This document shows positions 1 through 9,544 of a DNA stretch of 64,000 bases, in pieces. Numbering within the stretch: position 1 is the first letter of the stretch; the number at the start of each line of letters is the position of its first letter. The notes below the pieces were generated by a model that saw nothing but the letters and a program-made list of their open reading frames with translations, made no database searches and was not told the origin of the DNA. A program made the translations under genes and the position numbers. This stretch comes from Pinibacter aurantiacus (lineage in GTDB: Bacteria; Bacteroidota; Bacteroidia; Chitinophagales; Chitinophagaceae): NCBI RefSeq assembly GCF_019130065.1, contig NZ_JAHSPG010000001.1, positions 62,001-126,000 of the forward strand. Reading direction: 5' to 3'.

Positions 1-135
1 TTTCTGTTTCTTGTTTTTAACAATGCCGGTCATATATTTCTGCACCTCTTCTCTAAAATCCTCTTGTATAAAACATTTTCTTCCCCTTACTGCAAATACT
101 ATTTGAATATAGATCTGCGTATATGTGTTTGCCAT
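1..135 (-). CDS. IS200-like (Y1) transposase, N-terminal 45 codons only
   Basis: Reading the minus strand from the ATG at 133-135 gives 45 codons open to the window edge. The peptide begins MANTYTQIYIQIVFAVRGR and continues with an acidic helix and YMTGIVKNKKQK. This is the usual start of small Bacteroidota transposases of the IS200/REP-associated tyrosine (RAYT-like) group: a Tyr-Thr-Gln-Ile-Tyr beta strand followed by Phe-Ala-Val-(Arg/Gln)-Gly-Arg. The HUH motif and catalytic tyrosine lie beyond the edge and cannot be checked. Such enzymes process single-stranded hairpins, which matters because this window is full of palindromic intergenic repeats. The family assignment is recognition from the N-terminus; whether the gene is intact is unknown. 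Confidence 0.8.
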   Translation of the reverse strand, partial: MANTYTQIYIQIVFAVRGRKCFIQEDFREEVQKYMTGIVKNKKQK

Positions 136-257
136 GGATGAACATTTACGCTGCTTTTTTCCTTCCGATCACGCCTAAATGCGTGAACAGAAAGCCGGTA
201 AAGTATTGGGTCCATAGCCAAAGAACTAATTACTGATAAGCCACTTGATAAATCCGG

Positions 258-1916
258 TCATTTTTTTTCTATTCTATACAAAGAAAAATAACCTGATTTA
301 GTAAAAGTAACAGCTTTCAAATCATTTGAATTAATATTTTTTTCGAAATCGCCTGCAGGTATTCTTTTTTCATTTAGCAAAAAATACACTGGACCATCCA
401 CATTATATAAAAGTTGTTTGCTCAAAGTTTTTGTATATAAAAACCGCACCTGCAGCGTATCATATTGCATAAAATACTTACTCAAATCCCTGTCTATCTG
501 ATCATCGGTATACACGATTGCATTTGTAATCCTTGCAGGAAACGTTTTTTTTATCAACGCTCTGTGATCAAAATACATCACATTATTATGACGATAAATG
601 TCTATCAAAGGCCGGATCGAAAGCAGGCAAAAAAAACAAATGGTAAAAACCAAAAATGCCTTTTTGTCGACAATCATCTTAGCCACAAAACACCAGCCAA
701 GCAAAAACACACCAATCAAGCCATAAAAATATTTCATATCCCCCGCTTTAATTATTACCAGCAACAATGCAGATAAAATAAAAAAGACAGGCAACCCAAT
801 AAATTTAAATGGCTGTTGATAAAACTTCTCGAGTAAAAAACTTCCGGCTAATATTGAAAAAGGCAGCAAGAACAAAAAATGCCGTGGGTCATAACATAAC
901 GGAACATATCCATTGTATGAAACTGTCATAAAATTTGCACATAGTAGCAACACAAAAAACGTGCTTAGTATGTGCATTTCTCTTTCCTGCAGTTGCAGTT
1001 TTTTCCTGTAAACCAACGCCGTTATTCCAAAGATCAGACATATACCATCACCCGATTGCCAGAAAGCATTCCATAATAAATAGGTTACTCGTTTTATCGT
1101 TTCTTTTGCGGGCAGTAGATCATACCGGCAAATGTTAACGTAGTTGTTTTGCATTAATACGTCTAAACGATAAAACCAGCTACCCGTGGCAATTTTAAAG
1201 TACAGCAGATAACTGAATGCTAATACAAACATCGTAACAATGGCCGTTAACCAAAATCTCCGTTGTCTTACATTTCGCAGATCCTGAACTATCCACCACA
1301 AAAAAAGAGGCAATATTAAAACGATGCTTTCTTTCGTGATGACGGCAACAAAATTTATGGCGCCAAATAGCACCGGCAGCCACAGCGAATAATCTTTGTC
1401 AAATTTGTAACGATCATAAAAATAATAAGCCGCCATTACACATAAGCATATTCCAGGATCAGGCAGGAGCCTGTAGGAATAAAACAAGAGTGTGTAATTC
1501 AAAAAAAACAGCATCAGCGCAAGTATGAAATATTTGAATGATCGTCTTTTTGACAAAAGCACCACTATCCAACCTGTAACCATCAATGATATAAAGCTAT
1601 ATGCCGTAGTTGAAAAGTCATTTATTCCAAAGAACTTGTAGAAAATGCCGGTGATCAAAATACACGCCCATCGCAAGCCATACTGGCTATCGCTGGTAAA
1701 CGAAAACTTGTTTTGCGACAGTGATGCGGCATATTCTACGTAATTAATATCATCATTGTTATAAAAACCAAGAAACGAAAATTGGTGGTGAATGAACCAC
1801 AAACAACAGGCTGCTAAAAAAATAATTAATCGCAACCTGCTACTATCGCGTTTCGCAATTTGGTGCACTAAAGTGCTAAATTTTGAAGTCATGTCAAATG
1901 ATCTTACAAAGCCCAT
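258..1916 (-). CDS. GT-C-type membrane glycosyltransferase (ArnT/PMT-like)
   Basis: A 552-residue protein with roughly 10-12 hydrophobic segments and a short soluble C-terminus. After the first membrane helix there is an Asp-Asp pair (D55-D56 in FYNNDDINYVEYA), the position of the catalytic or metal-binding acidic loop of dolichyl/polyprenyl-phosphate-sugar-dependent glycosyltransferases (GT39/GT83-like). It probably transfers a sugar from a polyprenyl-phosphate donor on the periplasmic face; the acceptor is unknown. Start at 1916 or at the internal ATG at 1892. It stands alone between a transposase fragment and a DUF1835 gene, so context gives no pathway. Confidence 0.65.
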   Translation of the reverse strand: MGFVRSFDMTSKFSTLVHQIAKRDSSRLRLIIFLAACCLWFIHHQFSFLGFYNNDDINYVEYAASLSQNKFSFTSDSQYGLRWACILITGIFYKFFGINDFSTTAYSFISLMVTGWIVVLLSKRRSFKYFILALMLFFLNYTLLFYSYRLLPDPGICLCVMAAYYFYDRYKFDKDYSLWLPVLFGAINFVAVITKESIVLILPLFLWWIVQDLRNVRQRRFWLTAIVTMFVLAFSYLLYFKIATGSWFYRLDVLMQNNYVNICRYDLLPAKETIKRVTYLLWNAFWQSGDGICLIFGITALVYRKKLQLQEREMHILSTFFVLLLCANFMTVSYNGYVPLCYDPRHFLFLLPFSILAGSFLLEKFYQQPFKFIGLPVFFILSALLLVIIKAGDMKYFYGLIGVFLLGWCFVAKMIVDKKAFLVFTICFFCLLSIRPLIDIYRHNNVMYFDHRALIKKTFPARITNAIVYTDDQIDRDLSKYFMQYDTLQVRFLYTKTLSKQLLYNVDGPVYFLLNEKRIPAGDFEKNINSNDLKAVTFTKSGYFSLYRIEKK

Positions 1917-1990
1917 TCTAATTTCATCTTATTGTTTCATTTCCGTTGAACAATCAGCTGAATGATTAATTAAAAATATCCACTCTATTA

Positions 1991-2830
1991 TTATACGCTT
2001 TGTTCGTCAGTCATCACCTGCGCCGCTTTCGCCTTCACTTCAAAATCCTTCATGTTTTTTATTTCACCCTGCACATCGTATTCTCCGGCTGCCAGCATTT
2101 GTTTCAGGCGCCACAATATGTACGCATCGCCTGTAGTTTGTTTTGCTTTTGCCAAAAATTGGTTGATGATTTTGCTGGCTTTTTGCCAATCACCAGTGAT
2201 GAATTTTTTCAGCTCTTCATCATAAAAATCATAATCCGCCTGCGACAATTTCTTTCCCCCTTCCAGCAAACGAACCCCTTTATTTTCGCCGCATAGTTTC
2301 GCCCACTCATCAGGGTCGACTTCAAATTCACTGAGGGTAATAGGTCTGGCCAACTTTTTCGCCTTCAAAAATTCCTTTGGCGGAATGGTCGAAAGCCACG
2401 TTGGATAGAATATTTGTCCCTTCTCATTAATGAAAGGCAAGTTATTCAAATACAGAATGAACACGCGTCCCTGGAACTCCTGCATGTATTTCAACAGCCA
2501 GTAATAACCGGATACATCGTGTTTATTTTGCGCTGCCCATATCCAGATAATTTCATTTTCGTTTCTGCGCATCGTACCCACCAATTCCGCGATTGTTTTG
2601 TAATCGTCCACTTCATCGGTATCTGCCTTGCCATCATAGTCACCACCTGCCAGCACTTCGCGCCACCAGTTTTTGCGCGCTTCTTTCCCTTCGCCGACAT
2701 AGATGTTTTCCAGCGGTCCTACCGCGTAATCATCTTTTATCTGTATAACCTCGCCCTGAAGATTTTCGTCAAGCGCGATGGCTTGTTTTAAAACAGCGAT
2801 GTCTGGTTCGTTAAATACTATGTGAAGCAT
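1991..2830 (-). CDS. DUF1835 domain-containing protein
   Basis: A 279-residue cytoplasmic protein with no signal peptide or membrane segment. The N-terminus (MLHIVFNEPDIAVLKQA, then a region with GPL and a Trp-Trp pair) matches the DUF1835 pattern, and the C-terminal half resembles its usual DUF3658-like partner. The biochemical role is unknown. The ATG at 2828-2830 is followed (upstream in the gene sense) by an AT-type repeat arm, so the promoter must lie in or beyond that arm. Only family membership is claimed. Confidence 0.7.
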   Translation of the reverse strand: MLHIVFNEPDIAVLKQAIALDENLQGEVIQIKDDYAVGPLENIYVGEGKEARKNWWREVLAGGDYDGKADTDEVDDYKTIAELVGTMRRNENEIIWIWAAQNKHDVSGYYWLLKYMQEFQGRVFILYLNNLPFINEKGQIFYPTWLSTIPPKEFLKAKKLARPITLSEFEVDPDEWAKLCGENKGVRLLEGGKKLSQADYDFYDEELKKFITGDWQKASKIINQFLAKAKQTTGDAYILWRLKQMLAAGEYDVQGEIKNMKDFEVKAKAAQVMTDEQSV

Positions 2831-2832
2831 TG

Positions 2833-3391
2833 AATTAATAATTAATAATTAATAATTAAAAGCGCAAGATCACCGCTATTAATTAGTATCGTTTTTGTTT
2901 ATGATTGCCGTTAATATTTTTAATAATTCTTCGCAATCTTTTATTAATGAGTTACCAATTCTTTCCTCTACAATATCTGTTGCCAATAATAGTTTTAACC
3001 AATATCGGGTTTCTCTGGCTTCCCTATACGCGATTTTGAGTTTATGAACAAAGTCCTTTCTTGACGATCCGCCAATTGCTTCTTCGGTATTGGCACCTAT
3101 TGAAGTACCACTTCTTAACAATTGCCCAATTAATTCTTTATCAGTCTTTTTTGTCTTTAAATATTGAAAGAGCTTTATAATTCTTATCGAAAAACTGAAT
3201 GTTTTATCAAGAATAACATTGTCTTGCTTCATCGTTATGACAGCAAGTATTCTAAGGTCATAGCGAATAATAATTCATGTTTAATAGCTGAACTTCCTTG
3301 AATGCTTTAATTCGTTTCAATATCAATCATCTGAGTAATCAAAAATATACAGACTGACGCCTATTAATTTTTAATTATTAATTATTAATTG
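2833..3391. repeat. AT-type inverted repeat flanking the four-helix-bundle gene
   Basis: Left arm 2833-2860 and right arm 3363-3391 are inverted copies of a 7-nt unit (AATTAAT). The right arm supplies the TAA stop of parE (3385-3387). The space between the arms holds the whole four-helix-bundle gene and about 130 nt in front of it, in which nothing else was recognised. The right arm's inner edge reads GCCTATTAATT, as in other copies of this family. Confidence 0.75.
2879..3232 (-). CDS. four helix bundle protein (S23/IVS-type)
   Basis: A 117-residue, mostly helical protein with the family signature RSGTSIGANTEEA followed by DFVHKLKIAYREARETRYWL. This family (TIGR02436-like) was first noticed in intervening sequences of 23S rRNA genes and is widespread in Bacteroidota; a relative (Avd) works in diversity-generating retroelements. 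Its cellular function here is unknown. It has its own ATG at 3230-3232, lies downstream of parE on the same strand, and sits between two inverted AT-type repeat arms, so it may be cargo of a mobile or once-mobile unit. No 23S rRNA or retroelement is nearby. Confidence 0.8.
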   Translation of the reverse strand: MKQDNVILDKTFSFSIRIIKLFQYLKTKKTDKELIGQLLRSGTSIGANTEEAIGGSSRKDFVHKLKIAYREARETRYWLKLLLATDIVEERIGNSLIKDCEELLKILTAIINKNDTN

Positions 3392-5289
3392 GCACTAGGT
3401 GCTGCCTCCTCTACAAGGTCAAGCTCCACCCTAAGATTATCAATAATGAACTCCTGACGTTCCTGTGTGTTTTTTCCCATGAAATATTCAAGCAATTGCT
3501 GAATATGCGTTTCAGGCATGATCATCACCGGTTGTTTGCGCATGTCGTTGCCGATAAAGCGCTTGAACTCGTCAGGGCTGATCTCTCCTAAACCTTTGAA
3601 TCGCGTTATCTCCGGTTTGCTGCCAAGCTTTTTAACAGCTGCCTGTTTTTCTGTTTCGTCGTAACAGTATATAGTTTCCTGTTTGTTACGAACACGGAAC
3701 AACGGCGTTTCCAAAATATAAACGTGACCGTTCTTTACAATGTCAGGGAAAAACTGCAGGAAAAATGTCATCAACAGCAAACGGATGTGCATACCATCTA
3801 CGTCGGCATCGGTTGCTATTACGATATTGTTGTAGCGAAGATCATCGTAGCTCTCTTCAATGTTCAACGCGTGCTGCAGCAGGTTGAACTCCTCGTTTTC
3901 GTACACTACTTTTTTAGTAAGACCAAAACTATTCAAAGGTTTACCACGCAAACTAAACACAGCTTGCGTTTCCACGTTACGGGATTTGGTAATGGAACCG
4001 CTGGCACTATCACCCTCTGTAATAAAGATGGTGCTTTCTTTCTGCTTCTCTAAAATGGTTTCTTTATCTTTTCCTGTTGCCTCGTCGTTGTAGTGATAAC
4101 GGCAATCTCTCAGTTTGCGGTTATGCAGATTCGCTTTCTTCGCTCTTTCGTTCGCCAGTTTTTTAATACCTGCCAGCTCCTTTCTCTCGCGCTCACTTTG
4201 CTCAATTCTTTTCTTTAAAGCCTCGGCAGTTGTTGGATTGCGGTGAAGGAAGTTGTCCAACTCTTTTGAAAGAAACTCGGTTACGAAGTTCTTCATGGTT
4301 GGGCCGTTCTCATAAACGTTTAACGAACCAAGTTTTGTTTTGGTTTGCGATTCGAAAACCGGTTCCTGTACACGTACGGAAACCGCTGCGCAAATGCTGC
4401 TTCGGATATCAGCGGCATCGTAATCTTTCTTATAAAAATCGCGGATGGTTTTTACAAACGCCTCTCTGAATGCCGCGAGGTGCGTTCCGCCTTGTGTAGT
4501 ATACTGACCGTTTACGAAGGAGTAATATTCTTCCCCGTATTGGTTTTCATGGGTAACTGCTACTTCGATGTCTTCGCCTTTCAGGTGAATGATCGGGTAG
4601 CGGATTTCGTCTTCATTAGTTTTGCGTTGCAGCAAATCTAGAAGGCCATTTTTAGAAACATATTTCTTGCCGTTGAAGTTGATGATCAATCCGGCATTCA
4701 AATAGCAATAGTTCCAAAATTGGTTATCGAGGTATTCGTGTACAAAATGGAAATTCTTGAACACGTTACTATCAGCAATAAACGAAACCAGGGTTCCGTT
4801 TGGCTCAGTAGTTTTAGCTTCTTTATGCTCTTTGGTCAAAACACCTTTTTCAAACTCGGCAGTTTTCTCTTTGCCATCGCGGAAAGCAGTTACTTTAAAC
4901 CAGGTACTCAACGCGTTCACGGCCTTCGTACCCACACCGTTCAAACCCACACTTTTCTGGAAGGCCTTGCTATCGTATTTCGCGCCTGTGTTTATTTTAC
5001 TTACCACGTCCACCACTTTTCCTAAAGGAATACCGCGACCGTAGTCGCGAATGGTAACAGTTTTATCGTCTATTGAAACCTCCACGTTTTTACCATAGCC
5101 CATCGTATGCTCATCGATACAGTTGTCCATCACCTCTTTCAGCAACACATAGATACCATCATCCGGACTGCTTCCATCTCCTAATTTACCAATGTACATC
5201 CCCGGACGAAGGCGGATATGTTCACGCCAGTCGAGGCTTCGTATCGAGTCTTCCGTATACTCAAAATTCTCTTTCTTTTCTTCTGCCAT
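3385..5289 (-). CDS. parE: DNA topoisomerase IV subunit B (type IIA, GyrB/ParE family)
   Basis: A 634-residue ATPase subunit of a type IIA topoisomerase. The GHKL ATPase has E52/N56 ([10 protein letters not shown]), GRGIPLG and [14 protein letters not shown]. The transducer has the QTK loop near 315-317, and the TOPRIM domain has EGDSASGS (425-432) and [13 protein letters not shown] (494-506). The length and the absence of a GyrB-type insertion fit ParE-type proteins of Bacteroidota; GyrB cannot be fully excluded without alignment. The partner subunit A is not adjacent: downstream are a four-helix-bundle gene and a DUF1835 gene. The stop TAA falls inside an AT-type repeat arm. Confidence 0.85.
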   Translation of the reverse strand: MAEEKKENFEYTEDSIRSLDWREHIRLRPGMYIGKLGDGSSPDDGIYVLLKEVMDNCIDEHTMGYGKNVEVSIDDKTVTIRDYGRGIPLGKVVDVVSKINTGAKYDSKAFQKSVGLNGVGTKAVNALSTWFKVTAFRDGKEKTAEFEKGVLTKEHKEAKTTEPNGTLVSFIADSNVFKNFHFVHEYLDNQFWNYCYLNAGLIINFNGKKYVSKNGLLDLLQRKTNEDEIRYPIIHLKGEDIEVAVTHENQYGEEYYSFVNGQYTTQGGTHLAAFREAFVKTIRDFYKKDYDAADIRSSICAAVSVRVQEPVFESQTKTKLGSLNVYENGPTMKNFVTEFLSKELDNFLHRNPTTAEALKKRIEQSERERKELAGIKKLANERAKKANLHNRKLRDCRYHYNDEATGKDKETILEKQKESTIFITEGDSASGSITKSRNVETQAVFSLRGKPLNSFGLTKKVVYENEEFNLLQHALNIEESYDDLRYNNIVIATDADVDGMHIRLLLMTFFLQFFPDIVKNGHVYILETPLFRVRNKQETIYCYDETEKQAAVKKLGSKPEITRFKGLGEISPDEFKRFIGNDMRKQPVMIMPETHIQQLLEYFMGKNTQERQEFIIDNLRVELDLVEEAAPSAN

Positions 5290-5441
5290 AGTTTATGTGT
5301 TAAAACGGTACTTTTTCCAAACGGTGCGAATTTAACGGATTGATTATAAAAGCAAAAACCCTTTCCCAAAATTTTTAGTTTTCAGAGAGGATTTTTTATT
5401 GTGAAAGTGGGGATATTTATTTTGTAAGATGTTGAAAATCT

Positions 5442-5471
5442 AGTTGTTAGTTGTTGGTTTTTAGTTGTTAG
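5442..5471. repeat. solitary GTTGTTA-type repeat arm
   Basis: About four degenerate copies of a 7-nt unit (GTTGTTA). No inverted partner lies within the same gap, although the same family recurs at 8679-8704, 19563-19655 and 57861-57898. The 5290-5558 gap otherwise holds the parE upstream region and a palindrome at 5529-5557. Confidence 0.6.
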
Positions 5472-5528
5472 ACGTTGTGTGCAACTTTCTTTTTTCAGAA
5501 TGTAAAAAACACCCAAGCTTTCACCCTT

Positions 5529-5557
5529 GTACAGACAAGGCATTGCCTTGTCTGTAC
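5529..5557. repeat. GTACAGACAAGGCA palindrome just after the priA stop
   Basis: A perfect 14-bp inverted repeat with a single central base, starting two bases past the priA stop codon (5559-5561). The same family occurs four times at 25206-25374 and twice at 45580-45653. It can form a hairpin in the priA 3' end and may act as a terminator or processing signal. Confidence 0.8.
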
Positions 5558-5558
5558 C

Positions 5559-8093
5559 CTAATACGGATCCACATCCGGTGTTATCATCACACTTTTAAA
5601 CCGACTATCATTATGCAAAATGGCTGTTTGCGCCTGGATCATGTGCTTGCAGGCATTAATCAGCTGCGTGTCTTTTGGCAACTTCAGCATCATTTCCATA
5701 AGGTATAAATTCCTGATTTTGTTGATGATAGGTTGTGCCGGACCAATTATATATTGTCCATAAAGCGAATGCATGCCCTGGGCAAACGTGCGTGCCGCGT
5801 GCGCCACCACATCCGGGTTTTTATGCTTGAAAGTTACCTGGAGCAAACGAGTAAACGGCGGGTATTGAAATTGCTTGCGGCTGTCAATCTCCGATTTGTA
5901 AAAACTCTTGTAGTCGTGTTGCTGCACGAAAAACAGCACCGGTTGGTTGACGTTACGCACCTGGACCAATACTTTTCCCTGTTCACTTTTGCGCCCGGCC
6001 CGGCCACTCACCTGCTCCATCAGCTGGAAACCACGCTCGCTCACACGAAAATCGGCGAATCCGAGAATAGCATCACCGTCCAGTATCCCGACAAGCTGCA
6101 CATGTTCGAAGTCGAGTCCCTTCACAACCATCTGCGTTCCCACGAGAATGTCTATGCGCTGTTGCTCGAAAAGCTGGATCAGCGCATCGTGGCCATGTTT
6201 TCCTTTTACCGCGTCCATGTCCATCCGAGAGACCTTAGCATCGGGAAAAAATTCCTGCAGCTCTTCTTCTACCCTTTCCGTTCCAAAATTCTGTTGTGCA
6301 AAATGGTGATTTCCACAAGCTTCGCAGGTATGAACGGGAGGATAATTTGTGCCGCAATAATGGCAAACAAGCTTATTGCTTAGCTTGTGAAACGTTAGCG
6401 AAACGTCACAATTGTGACAATGCGGTATCCAGCCACAGGTTTGACAAACCTGGTAAGGCGAATAACCGCGGCGGTTCTGGAACAAAATGACTTGCTTCTT
6501 CTTTTGAAGGCTTTCGGTAATGGCTTCCTGCAACGGAACAGACAGTATTACTTTTCCCTTTTCTTTTGTAAACAGTTTTTTGGTGTCTACGATTTCTATT
6601 TTCGGCATGTCAACATCACCAAAACGAGTCAGTAATTCGACCATCGCATATTTACCGATTGAGGCATTGTAGTAGCTTTCCAGTGATGGCGTGGCACTTC
6701 CCAAAACTACATTTGCACCAAACAAGGAAGCGAAATAGATCGCGGCATCGCGTGCGTGGTAGCGTGGGGCGGGATCCTGTTGCTTGTATGACGAATCGTG
6801 TTCTTCATCACAAATGACAAGGCCGAGTTCACGGAAAGGCAGGAACAGCGCCGATCTTGCGCCTAATATTATTTTCGCTTCCCCGGTTTTTACCTTGTTC
6901 CAAATCTCGATGCGTTCGTTTGAATTGAACTTGGAGTGATAAATAAAAATATGTCCTCCGAAATATTTCTGTAAGCGGCGTATAACCTGGGCAGTGAGGG
7001 CTATTTCCGGCAGCATGTACAGCACCTGTTTTCCCTTTGCCAGCAATTCTTCAATCAGCTTCACATAGATCTGCGTTTTGCCACTGGACGTTACACCGTG
7101 CAGTAAGGCAACTTGTTTTTGCTGTTGAGATGCTTTCACTTCGTCGAGCGCTTTTTGTTGCGCCTCCGACAATGTAAAATCTATATTGATACTTTTAGGC
7201 AGATTTTTTATTCTATCAACTGAACGTTTTTCAATGATCAAAATGCCTTTGTCAGCAAGACCTTTCAACTGCGCTGCAGTGGCATTTGATTTTTTTAAAA
7301 GATCCGTCTGTTTTACTTCACCGGTCGTTTTCATGAAATGGAGAAACGCCAGCAACAACTCCATTTGCTTTTCTGCTTTCTGCAGTTTTTTATCGTTGGA
7401 TAGCAGATTGGACAATGCTTCCTCCGTTGCAAACTCGGGATGAAGTGTAACGAAGTTTTCTTTTTTCTCCGTGTATTTGTTTTTCAAATCTTCCCAAACA
7501 AAACAAACGCCTTTCTCGATTAATTTTTTGATAACGGGATAAACATGTGAGACTTCCAATATCTGCTGCACTTCCACCAATCGGAGTTCTTTTTTCAATA
7601 ACAAAGCCTCCGCTACCAGGAACTCCTCATCGTCCAAATGTGCGAAATCATCTCCAGCTTCATCGTTGTACATCAAAACCGTTTCGCTGCTGAGCTTAAA
7701 ATGCGTGGGCAATGCAGCCTGCATTACTTCACCTTCGCTGCACATGTAGTAATCAGAGAGCCATTCCCAAAGTTTCAACTGGTTCGCAAAAACAATGGGC
7801 TCATCATCCAGTACATTTAAAATAGGTTGTGGGTTGAATGCCTTTGGCTTTTCTGTGTGTACGAGTTTTACAATACCAGCGTATTTCTTATTCTTCAATA
7901 CCACCTCTACGCGGCAACCGGGCTGCACCTTTTCCAGCAAATTTGCCGGAACGGCCCACGTGTAGTTTTTTGGCAAAGCCAATGGTAACAATACCTCCGC
8001 GAAATGGGTGGTAGTTTCTGCAAAAAGATGTTCTGTGTAAGTAGCTCCGCTCAAATTATCTGACTTAGAAGTATAGAAAAAATATTCTTGCAA
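5559..8093 (-). CDS. priA: primosomal replication restart helicase PriA
   Basis: An 844-residue superfamily 2 helicase that reloads the replisome at stalled forks. Visible features: the N-terminal DNA-binding domain (FAEVLLPLALPKNYTWAVP, from about 31), Walker A GVTSSGKT (333-340), DEEH box (429-432), GSATPSLESY, and eight zinc-cluster cysteines (550, 553, 559, 562, 577, 580, 590, 593) before the second helicase half. No ATG or GTG exists before Met117, which is inside the fold. The only possible starts are TTG at 8091-8093, preceded in frame by a TAA two codons upstream, or a TTG 13 codons later. The upstream membrane-protein gene ends at that TAA, so the two may be cotranscribed. The gene end abuts a palindrome. 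Confidence 0.9.
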   Translation of the reverse strand: MQEYFFYTSKSDNLSGATYTEHLFAETTTHFAEVLLPLALPKNYTWAVPANLLEKVQPGCRVEVVLKNKKYAGIVKLVHTEKPKAFNPQPILNVLDDEPIVFANQLKLWEWLSDYYMCSEGEVMQAALPTHFKLSSETVLMYNDEAGDDFAHLDDEEFLVAEALLLKKELRLVEVQQILEVSHVYPVIKKLIEKGVCFVWEDLKNKYTEKKENFVTLHPEFATEEALSNLLSNDKKLQKAEKQMELLLAFLHFMKTTGEVKQTDLLKKSNATAAQLKGLADKGILIIEKRSVDRIKNLPKSINIDFTLSEAQQKALDEVKASQQQKQVALLHGVTSSGKTQIYVKLIEELLAKGKQVLYMLPEIALTAQVIRRLQKYFGGHIFIYHSKFNSNERIEIWNKVKTGEAKIILGARSALFLPFRELGLVICDEEHDSSYKQQDPAPRYHARDAAIYFASLFGANVVLGSATPSLESYYNASIGKYAMVELLTRFGDVDMPKIEIVDTKKLFTKEKGKVILSVPLQEAITESLQKKKQVILFQNRRGYSPYQVCQTCGWIPHCHNCDVSLTFHKLSNKLVCHYCGTNYPPVHTCEACGNHHFAQQNFGTERVEEELQEFFPDAKVSRMDMDAVKGKHGHDALIQLFEQQRIDILVGTQMVVKGLDFEHVQLVGILDGDAILGFADFRVSERGFQLMEQVSGRAGRKSEQGKVLVQVRNVNQPVLFFVQQHDYKSFYKSEIDSRKQFQYPPFTRLLQVTFKHKNPDVVAHAARTFAQGMHSLYGQYIIGPAQPIINKIRNLYLMEMMLKLPKDTQLINACKHMIQAQTAILHNDSRFKSVMITPDVDPY

Positions 8094-8099
8094 TCTACG

Positions 8100-8597
8100 T
8101 TATTGACTGCTATGACTTTTAAATATTTGCTTTGAAAGTGGAAACAGAAGTAAAACATAAACTAAAAAGGACAAACTCAAAACGACTACAAACTCATCCT
8201 TTATATCAATCCATTTAAATAAAATATCGTTTGCATCCTTCCCTATCAGAAAAAGCAATTCTTTGATTAACCACAGTGCAGTTAACAACAGTGAGGAAAA
8301 AAAAGCATAGACCAAGACACTTCGCTTTCTGTTTTTCAAAACATCATTATTAAAGAATTGAATGGTGAAAAACACAAAGGGCATTGCGACTATAAGGCCT
8401 TCCAAGATGATTCGATTACTTGTAAAACCTACAAAAAGCAAGCTGGAAATCGAAGAAAAAGACCTGTCATACCCGTAAAAAGTAGATTCTGGCCTTGGAA
8501 AGAAAAATAACAAACATAGAATGATGCCTTTGGCTATTGTCAGGATTAAAAAAGCAGAAATACATAATGCAAGGATTACTTTTAATTTGTTCGCCAT
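8100..8597 (-). CDS. hypothetical membrane protein, four predicted helices
   Basis: A 165-residue protein starting at the ATG 8595-8597 (MANKLKVILALC...). It has about four hydrophobic stretches (first helix, then around 65-80, 95-120 and 140-160) and no recognised motif. A longer reading from 8666 would run through the terminator hairpin at 8627-8652, so the inner ATG is preferred. It ends (TAA 8100-8102) in the same frame as, and 6 nt before, the TTG start of priA. Function unknown. Confidence 0.55.
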   Translation of the reverse strand: MANKLKVILALCISAFLILTIAKGIILCLLFFFPRPESTFYGYDRSFSSISSLLFVGFTSNRIILEGLIVAMPFVFFTIQFFNNDVLKNRKRSVLVYAFFSSLLLTALWLIKELLFLIGKDANDILFKWIDIKDEFVVVLSLSFLVYVLLLFPLSKQIFKSHSSQ

Positions 8598-8626
8598 ACT
8601 TAGGGTTAAATATTCTTGAAAATAAT

Positions 8627-8652
8627 AAAAGTGGACCGAATGATCCACTTTT
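8627..8652 (-). terminator. intrinsic terminator of the outer-membrane barrel gene
   Basis: AAAAGTGGA pairs with TCCACTTTT around an 8-nt loop. Read on the minus strand the stem is followed by TTTTATTATTTT, fitting termination of the transcript from 9544 just after its stop at 8708. Confidence 0.65.
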
Positions 8653-8678
8653 ATCAGTGTTGACAATTATCAGCCACT

Positions 8679-8704
8679 ACTAACAACCATCAACTAACAA
8701 CTCA
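8679..8704. repeat. solitary GTTGTTA-type arm after the barrel gene stop
   Basis: Degenerate copies of ACTAACA (reverse of TGTTAGT) begin four bases past the stop codon at 8708-8710 (read on the minus strand). No paired arm is seen nearby. Confidence 0.55.
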
Positions 8705-8707
8705 ATT

Positions 8708-9544
8708 CTATTTCTTCAACGGCACACTCACGCCAAGATTCACGATCATTTCGTAACAACCGAAAGCTTGTCTGGCAGTACCGTCTTTTATTCTCAGACC
8801 CCAGTAATTTGCGTATACGAGTTTGTTGCAATATTCAAGGTAGACATATTTGGCAAAGGTCATTCTCAATGCAGCCTCAACGCCTACGTCCATACCACCT
8901 ACCTGGAAGTGAGGATCATTTGCCTTACCGAAAATAGTGTTCTCTACGTGAGGAATTACCATGCCCACACCACCTTTTAGCAATAAGGACGCATCGAACC
9001 AATCTGTTTTAAAACTTGTCAAATGCTTGCGGTGAACGAGGTTGAACAACAGGAAGTTGGCCCCGTTATTCAGGAAATATGTCAAAGGTTGGTCAGCTGT
9101 TCCGTATGGCTTGTTATTGTCGTAGAAAGCATCTACTTGCTTGCCGTCCATAGTACCTCTTACATGCAGCATTTGTTCTGACGCAACAATGTATTTCGTA
9201 TGATCGAAGTTGATTTCCACACCCCAGTTGTCCTTAAAGAAATACCCGACGCGGTAACTGTATTGAGGAATACTGATGGCTTTGTTTGCAATGCCTTCAT
9301 CCCAGCCTGGATGGTCAGCGGCATACACGTTTATGAATTTGTAGTCATTTCCCAGAGAAGGCTGGTTAATGTGAATGTTACTCGGAGTGTACCATTCTTT
9401 ATTGTAACCCCATGAAATGTAAAACTCTCCCTTTTTGCCTACTTGTTCTGCTGTTGTTCTTTTCTTTTTCTGTGCAAAAGCTGAACCTAAAACGAGCGTC
9501 AATCCACTCAATAGCATCAAATACTTAAATCCTTTATTTTTCAT
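8708..9544 (-). CDS. outer membrane beta-barrel protein
   Basis: A 278-residue exported protein from the ATG at 9542-9544 (MKNKGFKYLMLLSGLTLVLG then a cleavage site before QKKKR). The upstream in-frame extension to 9826 has no signal peptide and crosses repeats, so it is rejected. The mature part alternates aromatic and polar residues in beta strands with GVGMVIPHVENT and ends in a strand (NLGVSVPLKK) like OmpA-type or porin-family barrels. No transport specificity can be assigned. It ends in a GTTGTTA-type repeat arm followed by a terminator hairpin. Confidence 0.6.
   Translation of the reverse strand: MKNKGFKYLMLLSGLTLVLGSAFAQKKKRTTAEQVGKKGEFYISWGYNKEWYTPSNIHINQPSLGNDYKFINVYAADHPGWDEGIANKAISIPQYSYRVGYFFKDNWGVEINFDHTKYIVASEQMLHVRGTMDGKQVDAFYDNNKPYGTADQPLTYFLNNGANFLLFNLVHRKHLTSFKTDWFDASLLLKGGVGMVIPHVENTIFGKANDPHFQVGGMDVGVEAALRMTFAKYVYLEYCNKLVYANYWGLRIKDGTARQAFGCYEMIVNLGVSVPLKK

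Noticed and set aside
3385-5289. GyrB instead of ParE
   Set aside because: Length and the [15 protein letters not shown] start fit the ParE group of this phylum better, but alignment would be decisive.
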